From Alphaproteobacteria bacterium (GTDB lineage: Bacteria > Pseudomonadota > Alphaproteobacteria > JAEULC01), in contig JAKLKW010000007.1 in the NCBI GenBank assembly GCA_023150455.1, positions 1 to 56,003 on the forward strand: a stretch of DNA of 56,003 nt, in the 5' to 3' direction. Shown here one piece after another: positions 25,399 to 34,131 of this stretch. Under the pieces are notes generated by a model. That model did not search any database. It was not told the origin of the DNA and saw only the letters and a list, made by a program, of their open reading frames with translations. How positions within the stretch are numbered: position 1 is the first letter of the stretch; each line of letters begins with the position of its first letter. The position numbers were made by a program, and so were the translations under genes.

Positions 25399-26763
25399 GT
25401 GGGGGTCCGGAATCTGTCGTTTTCCCGTGCGTGGGGAATTGCGGTAGCGGCCGTCGGCTGGATCGCCATGGCGCCAGGCATGGCGGCGGGACAGGAGCTG
25501 AAGCTGCCGCTCTACGGCGCCGACGCCCATGTGGGCGTGACATCCTGCTCCGGCAGCACGTGCCACGGGGCGGTCGAGCCGTTCAAGGGCTCCAACGTGT
25601 TGCAGAACGAGTTCGTCACCTGGCAGCGCGACGACAAGCACAGCCAGGCCTACGCCGTGCTGCAGAACTCGCGCTCGCAGCGCATCGCCCGCAACCTGGG
25701 GCTGGAAAACGCCCATACGGCGAAGCTCTGCCTCGACTGCCATGCCGACAATGTCGGCTCCGACCTGCGCGGCCGGCAGTTCCAGCTTTCCGACGGCGTC
25801 GGCTGCGAGGCGTGCCACGGCGGCGCGCGCCGCTGGCTCGGCACGCACGTGGCCGGGGCGACGCACGACGAGAACGTCAAGGCCGGGCTCTACCCGACCG
25901 ACCAGGCGGCGCCGCGCGCGCGGCTGTGCCTGTCCTGCCATTTCGGCGTCTCGTCCAAGACCAAGTTCGTCACGCACCAGATCATGGGCGCCGGCCATCC
26001 GCGCATGCCGTTCGAGCTGGACACGTTCACCACGATCCAGCCGGCGCATTACGTGGTCGACGACGACTACCGCAAGCGCAAGGCGTCGCCGAGCGGCGTG
26101 CAGGTCTGGGCGCTGGGCCAGTCGATGTCGATGCAGGCGATGCTCGAGTCGGTCCTGGACGGCGACCGCAACCGCTACGGCGTGTTCCCCGAGCTCGTGA
26201 CCTTCGACTGCCACGCCTGCCATCACCAGATGAGCCAGGAGATCGACCTGCGCTGGCGCGCCCGGCGCGGCGTCGGCCTGCCCCCGGGCACGCCGCGCTT
26301 CAACGACGCGAACCTGGTGATGCTCCGCGTCATCGCCAACCGGATCGACCCGGCGCTCGCGGGCCGGCTGTCGGCGGCGACCGTCGCGTTCCACAAATCG
26401 GTACTGGAGAATTTCGACCGCTACCAGTCGCGCGCGCGGGAGCTGCAGGGCGTCGTCAACGAGATGGTGCGCAAGGTCGGCGGCCACGGCTTCTCCAAGG
26501 ACGACATCCAGGCGATCCTCACCGGGCTGGTCACCGAGGGCGGCAACGGCGAACTGTTCGACTATGCCTCGGCCGAGCAGGCGACGATGGCGCTCGGCGC
26601 GCTGATCAGCACCTGGCGCCAGGCCGGCGGGGTCGACGCGGCGCGGCTGGAAAAGCTCAACGCCCAGCTCGAGCGCTGCTATGCCGCGACGGCCGACGAC
26701 GAGCTCTACCGCCCGGCCGACTTCGCCGCGGCGATCGGCGGCTTCCGCGACCTGATCCGCTAG
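25399..26763 (+). CDS. Periplasmic pentaheme cytochrome c (c554-like)
   Basis: The 454-residue protein has a signal peptide (VRNLSFSRAWGIAVAAVGWIA, cleavage near AAGQE) and five c-type heme motifs: one CX4CH at C50-C55-H56 (CSGSTCH) and four CXXCH at C111, C136, C177 and C271 (CLDCH, CEACH, CLSCH, CHACH). Extra His residues that could be distal ligands lie nearby. The C-terminal 170 residues are helical without heme motifs. The GTG at 25399 is chosen because GGGGGAG lies about seven bases upstream and it gives a proper signal peptide; an ATG at 25339 would add a non-signal extension. It resembles multiheme cytochromes of the c554 type and would carry electrons in the periplasm. It opens the redox island. 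Confidence 0.88.
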   Translation: MGVRNLSFSRAWGIAVAAVGWIAMAPGMAAGQELKLPLYGADAHVGVTSCSGSTCHGAVEPFKGSNVLQNEFVTWQRDDKHSQAYAVLQNSRSQRIARNLGLENAHTAKLCLDCHADNVGSDLRGRQFQLSDGVGCEACHGGARRWLGTHVAGATHDENVKAGLYPTDQAAPRARLCLSCHFGVSSKTKFVTHQIMGAGHPRMPFELDTFTTIQPAHYVVDDDYRKRKASPSGVQVWALGQSMSMQAMLESVLDGDRNRYGVFPELVTFDCHACHHQMSQEIDLRWRARRGVGLPPGTPRFNDANLVMLRVIANRIDPALAGRLSAATVAFHKSVLENFDRYQSRARELQGVVNEMVRKVGGHGFSKDDIQAILTGLVTEGGNGELFDYASAEQATMALGALISTWRQAGGVDAARLEKLNAQLERCYAATADDELYRPADFAAAIGGFRDLIR

Positions 26764-26779
26764 GTATTCCAGGCAGGTC

Positions 26780-26806
26780 GGCCTGCCGCTCGCGAGGCGG
26801 CAGGCC
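26780..26806 (+). terminator. Hairpin after the pentaheme cytochrome gene
   Basis: GGCCTGCCG (26780-26788) and CGGCAGGCC (26798-26806) form a 9-bp stem with a 9-base loop, 17 bases after the stop codon. No T-run follows at once, so it may need a protein factor. Confidence 0.5.
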
Positions 26807-26962
26807 GCGCCAGGGACGCGCGGCGCAACCGCCGGCGGCCACCGCGCGGCGACGCTTTCTTAACCAGGTTTTTACACCCGCGACCTACCGTTCCTGACGC
26901 GGTGGCGCATTGTCGTCGCCTTGAATTGTTGCCCATGGAATTTGGCTGAGGGAAGAACTGGC

Positions 26963-28375
26963 ATGGACGGCCGGATGCCGAGCGTCGTCGAGGACAACAG
27001 TGAACGCGCCGTGGTCGGCGAGCTGGCAAAGCGCATGGGTTCGCTCGGCGTGGAAGTGGCGGATATCGCCGGCCATGTCGAGTCGGTCAGCCGCATGCTG
27101 GGAAGCCAGTCGCAGCGGCTGGACGCGCTCAAGGGCGAAGTCTCCGGCATGGCGGCCGCCAACGACCGCATCGTCGCGGCGGGCGCGGAAACGCGCGGCC
27201 AGACCAAGGCCGCCGTCGAGTCGATCGCGCAATCGCACGCCGCCGTGAACCAGGCGGTCGCCGACGTGCGCACGCTGACGGAATCGATCCAGCGCGTCAC
27301 GCAGCGCCTGGGCTCGCTGGACGACGCACTGGCGCGGGTGAGCAAGGTGGCGGGCGGCATCGAGGCGATCGCGCGGCAGACCAACCTGCTGGCGCTGAAC
27401 GCGACGATCGAGGCGGCGCGGGCGGGCGAAGCCGGCCGCGGTTTCGCCGTGGTCGCGGGCGAGGTCAAGTCGCTGGCCAACGAGACGCGGCAGGCCACGC
27501 TGCAGATCGGCGAGACCGCCAAGCTCCTGACCGACGAGATCGCGCGGCTGCGCGACGACCTGACGTCGACCTCGGCGACCGCCGACCAGCTCAAGGGCGG
27601 CGCGGCGACCGTCGCGGAGACGATCGAGCGGCTGAATGCCGCCTTCCCGATCATGGACCGCACGGCCGAATCGGTGGCCGAGCAGGCACGGACGAACGCC
27701 GACACCTGCGCCAAGGTCAACGGCGAGCTCGATGCGCTGGCCCAGGGGGTCAGGAAGTCGGCCGGCGACATGGGCGAGGCGGACCGCCGGATCGTGGGCC
27801 TCTTGAATCTCAGCGAGGAGCTGATCGAATGCATCGCCGCGTCGGGCGTCGAGACCGACGATACCCGCTTCATCCGCGCGGTCAGCGCCGCCGCGGGCGA
27901 GATCGCCAAGCTGTTCGAGGACGCGGTCGCGCGCGGCGCGATCAGGATGGCCGACCTGTTCGACGAGAGCTACCAGCCGGTGCCCGGCACCAATCCGCAG
28001 CAGGTGGCCACGAAATTCGTCGCCTTCACCGACCGGGTGTTGCCGGCGATCCAGGAGAAGCTCCTGGAGTTCGATCCGCGCGTCGCCTTCTGCGCCGCGG
28101 TCGACCGCAACGGCTACCTGCCGACGCACAACCTGAAGTTCTCGAAGCCGCAGGGCCCGGACCCCGCCTGGAACACGGCCAACTGCCGCAACCGGCGCAT
28201 CTTCAGCGACCGCACCGGGCTCGCCGCCGGCCGCAACACCAAGCCCTTCCTGCTGCAGACCTACCGCCGCGACATGGGCAACAACACCTTCGTGATGATG
28301 AAGGACCTGTCCGTGCCGATCTACGTGCGCGGCAGGCACTGGGGCGGGCTGCGCATGGGCTTCAAGCCGGCGTAG
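26963..28375 (+). CDS. Soluble methyl-accepting chemotaxis-type protein
   Basis: The 470-residue protein has no signal peptide and no membrane helix. Residues about 20-260 form a long coiled coil with the conserved hairpin tip [20 protein letters not shown] and [17 protein letters not shown], which binds CheA and CheW. The C-terminal 160 residues form a separate sensor-like domain ([20 protein letters not shown], then FSDRTG, then [18 protein letters not shown]) with a Cache/PAS-like look. The start at 26963 follows GAGGGAAG at a good distance. A cytosolic receptor that senses an internal or redox signal is likely. Its position between two multiheme cytochrome genes suggests a link to respiration, which is inference. 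Confidence 0.88.
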   Translation: MDGRMPSVVEDNSERAVVGELAKRMGSLGVEVADIAGHVESVSRMLGSQSQRLDALKGEVSGMAAANDRIVAAGAETRGQTKAAVESIAQSHAAVNQAVADVRTLTESIQRVTQRLGSLDDALARVSKVAGGIEAIARQTNLLALNATIEAARAGEAGRGFAVVAGEVKSLANETRQATLQIGETAKLLTDEIARLRDDLTSTSATADQLKGGAATVAETIERLNAAFPIMDRTAESVAEQARTNADTCAKVNGELDALAQGVRKSAGDMGEADRRIVGLLNLSEELIECIAASGVETDDTRFIRAVSAAAGEIAKLFEDAVARGAIRMADLFDESYQPVPGTNPQQVATKFVAFTDRVLPAIQEKLLEFDPRVAFCAAVDRNGYLPTHNLKFSKPQGPDPAWNTANCRNRRIFSDRTGLAAGRNTKPFLLQTYRRDMGNNTFVMMKDLSVPIYVRGRHWGGLRMGFKPA

Positions 28376-28399
28376 CGGCGCACGGCAAATCCGCGTCCA

Positions 28400-28444
28400 T
28401 CATCCTTCGAGACGAGCGAGCGAAGCGAGCGTCTCGAAGGATGA
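28400..28444. terminator. 15-bp perfect inverted repeat between convergent genes (REP-like)
   Basis: TCATCCTTCGAGACG (28400-28414) and CGTCTCGAAGGATGA (28430-28444) are perfect complements around the loop AGCGAGCGAAGCGAG, which is itself repetitive. The element stands between the convergent chemoreceptor and ten-heme cytochrome genes and probably ends or stabilises both transcripts. The sequence type recalls dispersed palindromes of alphaproteobacterial genomes. Confidence 0.7.
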
Positions 28445-28462
28445 CGAACCCGGTGTTGCGGT

Positions 28463-31400
28463 CTACTGCGCCGTCGGCATGACCTGCGGCGTCGAGATCG
28501 GCAGGTTCGCCGTGCCGGGCGGACGCGGCAGGCGCGGCGCCGGCAGGAAATCCTGCTTCTGCACCGGATCGCGCACGGTATAGAGCTGGCCGGCGGCGTC
28601 GAGGTACAGCTTCTTCATCTCGCGCAGCGTCAGCGGCCGCGAGCCGAGGCGGCCGAAGCCGGCGACCTGGTGGCCGGATTCGTCGACCGCGCGGTCGCGC
28701 TCGAGCGGCCGCGACAGCGACAGCGCGCGATGCTCGGTCTTGTTCCAGGCGATGAGCTCGGGCTTGGGCTCGGGCGCGAAGCCGTAGAAGTTCGGCTGGC
28801 TGTCGGGCGAGGTCAGCTGGATCACCTTGAGTCCGTTGCGCCCGTCGGCGACATAGGCGAACAGCGAGGCGTTCGTCGTGGCGACCACGACGTCGTTGGC
28901 GTCGTTGATCTTCCCGTCGGCGGTGTACTGCATGTAGAGTTTCGGCTTCTCCGGGTTCTCGACGTCGAAGATCATGAGGCCGTCCGCGCCCGCGGCGACA
29001 TAGGCGTAGGTGCGCGAGACGAACACCTTGCGCGCGTCCTTGATCGGCACCGTCGCGCCCGGCACCACGCGCGGCGCCTCGGGCCTGGTGACGTCGATGA
29101 CGTGCATCCCGCCCTCGCCGACCGCGAAGACGTAGCGGAACTGGTGCGTCGTCGCGCGGATGCCGGCCAGCGGGATGCGCGCGGCGACGCGCGGCTTCAA
29201 GGGCACGTCGAGGTCGAGGACGACGATCTCCTTCGGCGTCGGAACGTAGACATGCGTGCCGACGATGTCGAGGTGGCGCGCGCCGGTCAGCACGCCCCCT
29301 TCGTTCCAGGTCAGCGCCCGCTCGAAGAAGTTGTTGCTCGGGTTCTGGTCGTGCATCACGCCGATATCGGCCAGGATCAGGCCTTCCTCGGCGTCCGAGA
29401 TCAGCGCGTAGCGGTAGATCTCGTGCATCGGCTGCTCCTGGTTCACGATCCGCATGAAGTCGCTCTTGTTGCGGTCGTAATGAACCGGCTGCGTCGTCGC
29501 GAGCTGGATGCAGGTCGCGTTCTTGGTCGAGAAGCCCGGCTTCTGACCCAGGGGCGAGACCGGCGCCGTGATCACGCGGTGCGAGAAGCCCTTGTTCGAG
29601 ATCGAGGCGGCGTCGTAGGCCCAGATGCCCGAGCTGCCCTGCGAGGCGAAGATGTATTCGCCCCGCTGTTGGATGCAGTGGATGTCGCCGGCGCCGCTGG
29701 TGTAGCTGTCCTTGAGCTCGCGCCCGCGCTTCTGGTGGTCGGCGTACCAGTCGGGATAGGCGTACTTGTGCAGGAAGCTGCCGATCACCGCCTGCGGCTC
29801 GTCCCATTCGGTCACCTTGACCGCGTCGAACCCGCCCTCGCCGCCGACCCAGGCGTGATGGCCGACGAAGTTGATGAAGTTGGTCCCGAAGCCCAGCGTC
29901 TGCGCCATGATCGCGTTGTTGTCGTTTTCGGCCGACACGTGGCAGTCCGAGCACATCTTGGTCTCTTCCTTGCGCTCGGTGTGCGGATAGTGCGGGTTGA
30001 AGACCTGGCTGGAATAGCCGCTGGCCGCGATCGGCGGCTGCTGGATGTAGATGCGCTCGCGGTTGATGTTGGTCGAGGACAGCACCAGGGCCGAGGTCGA
30101 GCGGATCGGCGCCACGGTGTGGTTCTTCACCGTGCTGTGCCGGCCGAGGATGAATATCTCGTCGCGCGCGACCTGCGGGTTGTAGCTCGCCCAGTTGCGC
30201 GTCTCGCCGCCTTCGAAGTGATGCCGCTCCGTCTTCCAGTTGGCCTGGATCGGCAGGTGGCAGCCGCCGCAGCTCGTGGTCCAGGACAGGTGGCAGCTGA
30301 AGCACTCGACCTCGCTGTCCTTGTGCGCGCGCTGCTCGGGCGCCACGCCGGGGCCCCATTTCATCGAGGCGCCCTGCGACATCAGCTTCGCGCGCGCCGC
30401 CTTCTCGTTGTAGTGCGGATGCGTCGGATCGACCGAGTCCTTGACCAGCGAGACTTCCCATTCGAGGTCCGGGAAGACCGCCGAGCGCTGGACCAGCTTG
30501 TTGCCGATCCACTCGAACCGCTTGCGGCCGTCGGACAGGCGCAGGAGGTTGAGGTCGCGCCCGCCCGGCCGCGCCGCCGGCCCCGAAGTCTGCAGCGTCG
30601 GGTACTCGGTCGCGGTGCCGTGGCAGTCCTTGCAGCGGATCTCGATCGCGTCGGCGACCTCGCCGTGCAGGTAGCCGTTGCCATGGGCGTCCTGCGAGAA
30701 GTGGCAGTCGACGCACTGCATGCCGTAATCCACGTGGATCGACGACATGTGGATCGCCTTCTTGAACTTCTCGGGGTCGTCGTTCGAGACCTTGTTGCCC
30801 TTCTGGTCCAGTAGGTTGCCCTTGCGGTCGCGCTTGAAGATGGCGCGGAAGTTCCAGCCGTGGCCGTGGTAGTCGGCGAACTGCGTCTGCGTGTTGCGGT
30901 GGTTGTTGTCGGCGACGCGCTTGAGGAAGTCGACGTCCGACCAGTTGCCGCGCAGCACCGCCTCTTCCGGGTTGCGGTCGAGCCAGGCGCGCATCTGCTC
31001 GTTGGACGGATAGACCTGCTTTTCCGGGTACATCAGCGACGCGCCCGGCTCGTAGTCCCACATCGTGTAGCCGAGCATCGTGTTGAGGAAGATGTTCGGC
31101 TGGTGCATGTGGCACTGCATGCATTGCGACGTGGGAATCGCGTTCGTGAACGTGTGCTTGAGCGGATGGCCGGACTCGCCGCGCGGGATGGTCGGGTCGA
31201 CGGTTTGCGTGGTCCCGTCATGGCCGAATTTCGCGTACGGGCCGGAGTGGCGCGGGTCGCGGTCGTTGGCGTAGATCACGTGGCACGAGCCGCAGCCCGA
31301 GGTGCGATAGTCGCCCGGCTGGTCGTTGGTGCCCATGAACCAGGTGAACGGGTCGTTGAGGCGCGTCTTGTGGATGTTGATCACCGGCACGGCGATGCGC

Positions 31401-32302
31401 AGGCCGGTCGCCTCGGCGCGGTTGGACTGGCGGATGTCGGGCCGGCCGGGCTCCTCGAGCCGCTGCAGCTGGCCGAGCGAGTTCGGGTTGCCGATCTCGG
31501 GGAACTGGGTGATGATGTTGCGGCCGCCGCGCTCGAACACGCGGAAGATGTCGCCCGGCGGCAAGGTCTCCCAGGTCGGCAGCGGCACCATCTTCGGGAT
31601 GATGCCGCGCTTGAGCTTCTGCTGGTCGATCTCGCCCGGGCTCACCAGCACGGCGTTGGTGCCGTCGCGCGTATAGCCCTCGCCGGCGAGGTAGTTCTTG
31701 AACGGCAGGATGTTGTTGTTGTAGGCGGCGCCGCCCCACAGCATGGCGCCGGTGCCCATCATGCTGCGCTCGGCCGCCTCGATGATGGTGAGGTGGCAGG
31801 CGCCGCAGGCTTCGCGCGCCACGCGCAGGTCGCTCGGGTTGACGAATCGGATGTATTCCGGCGCCTCGCGGTTGAGCAGCGTGTAGCTGCGCTCGGGGTT
31901 GGCGCTCGACGGGTAGCGCCAGGTGACCGGCAGGCGCGGCAGCACGTGCGCCTTCATCTGCGCCGCCAGGTAGGCGTCGTCGCCCTTCTTCGCGTCCTGC
32001 GGCTTCACGACCTTCGGATCGCCGCCGTGGCAGTCGGCGCAGCCGAGGATCACGCCCTCGCTGATGTGCATGGTCTGCGAGTCGGTGGCGGTGTGGCAGC
32101 TCATGCAGCCGGTGGTCTTGGCCTCGGCCTCGGCCTGGCTCTGCACGCGCGGCGCGGGCGGCGTCGGCTTGTAGGTCATCGGGCGCGGCGATTCCGGTCC
32201 CCCCGCGGCCATCGCCGGCGCGACCGCCCCGGCGAGCGCCAGCAGCGCCGCCAGCGCCGCCGTCCTGATCGCCCCACGGAGCCGTCCATGCATCAGCGTC
32301 AC
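28463..32302 (-). CDS. Exported ten-heme cytochrome c fused to an LVIVD-type beta-propeller
   Basis: The 1279-residue protein has a signal peptide (RTAALAALLALAGAVAPAMA) and ten CXXCH motifs, at C66, C88, C166, C337, C394, C530, C557, C667, C678 and C784. From about residue 870 to 1170 it has repeated beta units such as HLDIVGTHVYVPT, IVVLDLDVPLKPRVAARIPL, HVIDVTRPEAPRVV and LMIFDVENPEKPKLY, typical of LVIVD-repeat propellers. The GTG at 32302 has GAGGGA upstream and follows the barrel-protein stop by ten bases; an ATG at 32293 is an alternative. Its place in an operon with an outer-membrane barrel suggests it works at or beyond the outer membrane. The spacing of hemes at 66-92 and 667-682 would allow close heme pairs. 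Function as an electron conduit or surface reductase is inferred. Confidence 0.9.
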   Translation of the reverse strand: MTLMHGRLRGAIRTAALAALLALAGAVAPAMAAGGPESPRPMTYKPTPPAPRVQSQAEAEAKTTGCMSCHTATDSQTMHISEGVILGCADCHGGDPKVVKPQDAKKGDDAYLAAQMKAHVLPRLPVTWRYPSSANPERSYTLLNREAPEYIRFVNPSDLRVAREACGACHLTIIEAAERSMMGTGAMLWGGAAYNNNILPFKNYLAGEGYTRDGTNAVLVSPGEIDQQKLKRGIIPKMVPLPTWETLPPGDIFRVFERGGRNIITQFPEIGNPNSLGQLQRLEEPGRPDIRQSNRAEATGLRIAVPVINIHKTRLNDPFTWFMGTNDQPGDYRTSGCGSCHVIYANDRDPRHSGPYAKFGHDGTTQTVDPTIPRGESGHPLKHTFTNAIPTSQCMQCHMHQPNIFLNTMLGYTMWDYEPGASLMYPEKQVYPSNEQMRAWLDRNPEEAVLRGNWSDVDFLKRVADNNHRNTQTQFADYHGHGWNFRAIFKRDRKGNLLDQKGNKVSNDDPEKFKKAIHMSSIHVDYGMQCVDCHFSQDAHGNGYLHGEVADAIEIRCKDCHGTATEYPTLQTSGPAARPGGRDLNLLRLSDGRKRFEWIGNKLVQRSAVFPDLEWEVSLVKDSVDPTHPHYNEKAARAKLMSQGASMKWGPGVAPEQRAHKDSEVECFSCHLSWTTSCGGCHLPIQANWKTERHHFEGGETRNWASYNPQVARDEIFILGRHSTVKNHTVAPIRSTSALVLSSTNINRERIYIQQPPIAASGYSSQVFNPHYPHTERKEETKMCSDCHVSAENDNNAIMAQTLGFGTNFINFVGHHAWVGGEGGFDAVKVTEWDEPQAVIGSFLHKYAYPDWYADHQKRGRELKDSYTSGAGDIHCIQQRGEYIFASQGSSGIWAYDAASISNKGFSHRVITAPVSPLGQKPGFSTKNATCIQLATTQPVHYDRNKSDFMRIVNQEQPMHEIYRYALISDAEEGLILADIGVMHDQNPSNNFFERALTWNEGGVLTGARHLDIVGTHVYVPTPKEIVVLDLDVPLKPRVAARIPLAGIRATTHQFRYVFAVGEGGMHVIDVTRPEAPRVVPGATVPIKDARKVFVSRTYAYVAAGADGLMIFDVENPEKPKLYMQYTADGKINDANDVVVATTNASLFAYVADGRNGLKVIQLTSPDSQPNFYGFAPEPKPELIAWNKTEHRALSLSRPLERDRAVDESGHQVAGFGRLGSRPLTLREMKKLYLDAAGQLYTVRDPVQKQDFLPAPRLPRPPGTANLPISTPQVMPTAQ

Positions 32303-32312
32303 GCCACGTCCC

Positions 32313-34130
32313 TCAATAGGTCAGGATCAGGTTGCCGAGCACCGAATAGAAGATCGACTGGTCCTCGTCCTCGGTCGAATAGAGGCGCTTGAAGCCCTCG
32401 TCGGCCAGCAGCATCGCGCCCGACAGGCGGAAGACGATGTTCTGGTTGTTGAACGGGCGATAGGTCGCGGCGCCCGAGATGTCCCAGCCGATGCGGTTGC
32501 TGATCTCGCCCTGGTTGCGCAGGAACTCGAGGTTCGAGGTGTCGGCGAACATCAGATAGTTGACGTTGGTCGAGAAGCGCAGCTCGGGCAGGATGTCGAA
32601 GTCGGCGCCGCCGCCGATCAGCGCGATGCCGGGGTTGTTGAAGTTCGACTGGCCGTGCTCCTTCGAGCTGCGCAGCTCGGCCAGCACGCCGTTGCGCTGG
32701 GTCAGCGCCACGCCGCCGCCGCCGATGAACGGGATGCCCTGCCGGATCCAGTAGCTGGTGTCGGCGCCGGCGAACTGCGGGTTCTCGAAGATCGCCGAGA
32801 ATCCGCCTTCGGTGTCGTCGAGCGGATCCTCGTCGCCGCTGGCGTAGAGGAACGAGCCGCGCACGCGGATCCAGTCGAAGTCGATCGACGGCTCGAACGC
32901 GGCGAAGAAGGCGCGGATGTCGGCCTCGCGGCCGGTGAAGTTGCTGTTGTAGTCCTTGCCGATGGCGCCGTAGACCGAGTGGGTCAGGTTGACGCGGCCG
33001 AAATGCCCGTCGCCGTTCCAGCCGATATAGGTGACGTTGTACTTGCGCAGGCGCTCGTCGCCGAACGAGTTCGGACGCTGCAGGAAGTCGTTGTCGTCGT
33101 AGAAGAAGCGGTCGTTCTCGCGGTTGCGGTTGTGGATGACCGTGAACTGCGGCGTGTAGCCGAGGGTGAACAGGTCCTGCAGGAACACGTTGGCGATGAA
33201 GATGTCGTCGTCGCGCACCCGCCGGGTGATGTCGTTGATGCCGCTGTTGGTGTCCTTGTCGAGACGGCGAAACCAGGCGACGTTGTACTGGATCTTGTTG
33301 TTGAAGCGGTTGCCGAACAGGCGCGCGCCCAGCTGGCTGTCCTGGAACAGGAAGCCGCGGAAGTCGGCGTTGAACGGCTGCACGCCGAGCCGGATCGACT
33401 CGAAGTCGTAGCGCTCGGACACGTTGTGGATGTGGTAGTCGACGAACAGCTCGGCGATGCCGAGATGCGAGTCGTTGCGCACCTTGCCCTTGGCCGGGTT
33501 GGCGTCGGTCAGGCCGACCTCGTCCACCTCGAGCCGGTTGTAGTTGAACACCGGCGAGATGCGCAGCTCGAAATCGGGCGGCTTGAACGCGGTGTTGCCC
33601 TTGATCAGCGAGAACGAGCCGATCAGGTTCTCGTTGATGAGCAGCTGGTTCGAGCGCGAGAACTGGTCGTTGGCGATGTTGAACTGCGAGGAGGCGAACG
33701 GCACCGGCGTCGGCACGCGGCGCGGCTCGATCACGGTGTCCGAGATCAGCGACAGGTTGACGAACCAGTCCTTGCCGAAGATCGGGCGGTCGCCCTTCAG
33801 CATGTTCTGCTTGTAGGGATCGATCGTCGACGTCACCACGCCGATGGCATCGGCCAGGCGCCAGCGGTCCGGCACCGGGATGAACTCGCGCGGCAGGTTC
33901 GGCGGCGCCGGCGGCACGGCGCCCGGATTGTCGGTCGGCGTCGGCCTGCGCGCGTCGCGCGCCGGGCGCCCGGGCGCGGCGCGGCGCTGCGCCTCGGAAT
34001 CCGACAGCAGCGCCTCCTCGCCGTCGTTGGCCGCCTGGTTGATCTGCTCCTTGCCCGCGTGCGCCGGCGCGGCGAGCCCCGGCAGGAACGCCGCGGTCGC
34101 AAGCAGCAGGAAGAGCAAGCGCAGCTTCAT
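32313..34130 (-). CDS. Outer-membrane beta-barrel protein of a multiheme cytochrome operon
   Basis: The 605-residue protein has a signal peptide (KLRLLFLLLATAAFLPGLAAPAHA), no cysteine, many alternating amphipathic strands (for example FELRISPVFNYNRLEV, KYNVTYIGWNGDGHFGRV, ELRFSTNVNYLMFAD) and an aromatic C-terminus, LILTY, as outer-membrane barrels have. It lacks the N-terminal CXXC seen in MtrB, so I do not assign it to that family. The size would allow a wide barrel. The start at 34130 lies one base after the GlcG-like gene stop; ATGs upstream only overlap that gene. As neighbour of a ten-heme cytochrome it could form a porin-cytochrome unit, which is inference. Confidence 0.82.
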   Translation of the reverse strand: MKLRLLFLLLATAAFLPGLAAPAHAGKEQINQAANDGEEALLSDSEAQRRAAPGRPARDARRPTPTDNPGAVPPAPPNLPREFIPVPDRWRLADAIGVVTSTIDPYKQNMLKGDRPIFGKDWFVNLSLISDTVIEPRRVPTPVPFASSQFNIANDQFSRSNQLLINENLIGSFSLIKGNTAFKPPDFELRISPVFNYNRLEVDEVGLTDANPAKGKVRNDSHLGIAELFVDYHIHNVSERYDFESIRLGVQPFNADFRGFLFQDSQLGARLFGNRFNNKIQYNVAWFRRLDKDTNSGINDITRRVRDDDIFIANVFLQDLFTLGYTPQFTVIHNRNRENDRFFYDDNDFLQRPNSFGDERLRKYNVTYIGWNGDGHFGRVNLTHSVYGAIGKDYNSNFTGREADIRAFFAAFEPSIDFDWIRVRGSFLYASGDEDPLDDTEGGFSAIFENPQFAGADTSYWIRQGIPFIGGGGVALTQRNGVLAELRSSKEHGQSNFNNPGIALIGGGADFDILPELRFSTNVNYLMFADTSNLEFLRNQGEISNRIGWDISGAATYRPFNNQNIVFRLSGAMLLADEGFKRLYSTEDEDQSIFYSVLGNLILTY

Positions 34131-34131
34131 G

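Noticed and set aside
28400..28444. CRISPR-like repeat
   Set aside because: Only one copy of the palindrome is present, with no spacers; it fits a terminator or REP-type element.
28670..30814. Long plus-strand open frame opposite the ten-heme cytochrome
   Set aside because: Antisense to a gene with ten heme motifs; the translation is low in complexity and has no signal or domain.
32313..34130. MtrB/PioB family assignment of the barrel protein
   Set aside because: The N-terminal CXXC of MtrB is missing and no cysteine is present, so I kept the neutral name outer-membrane beta-barrel.
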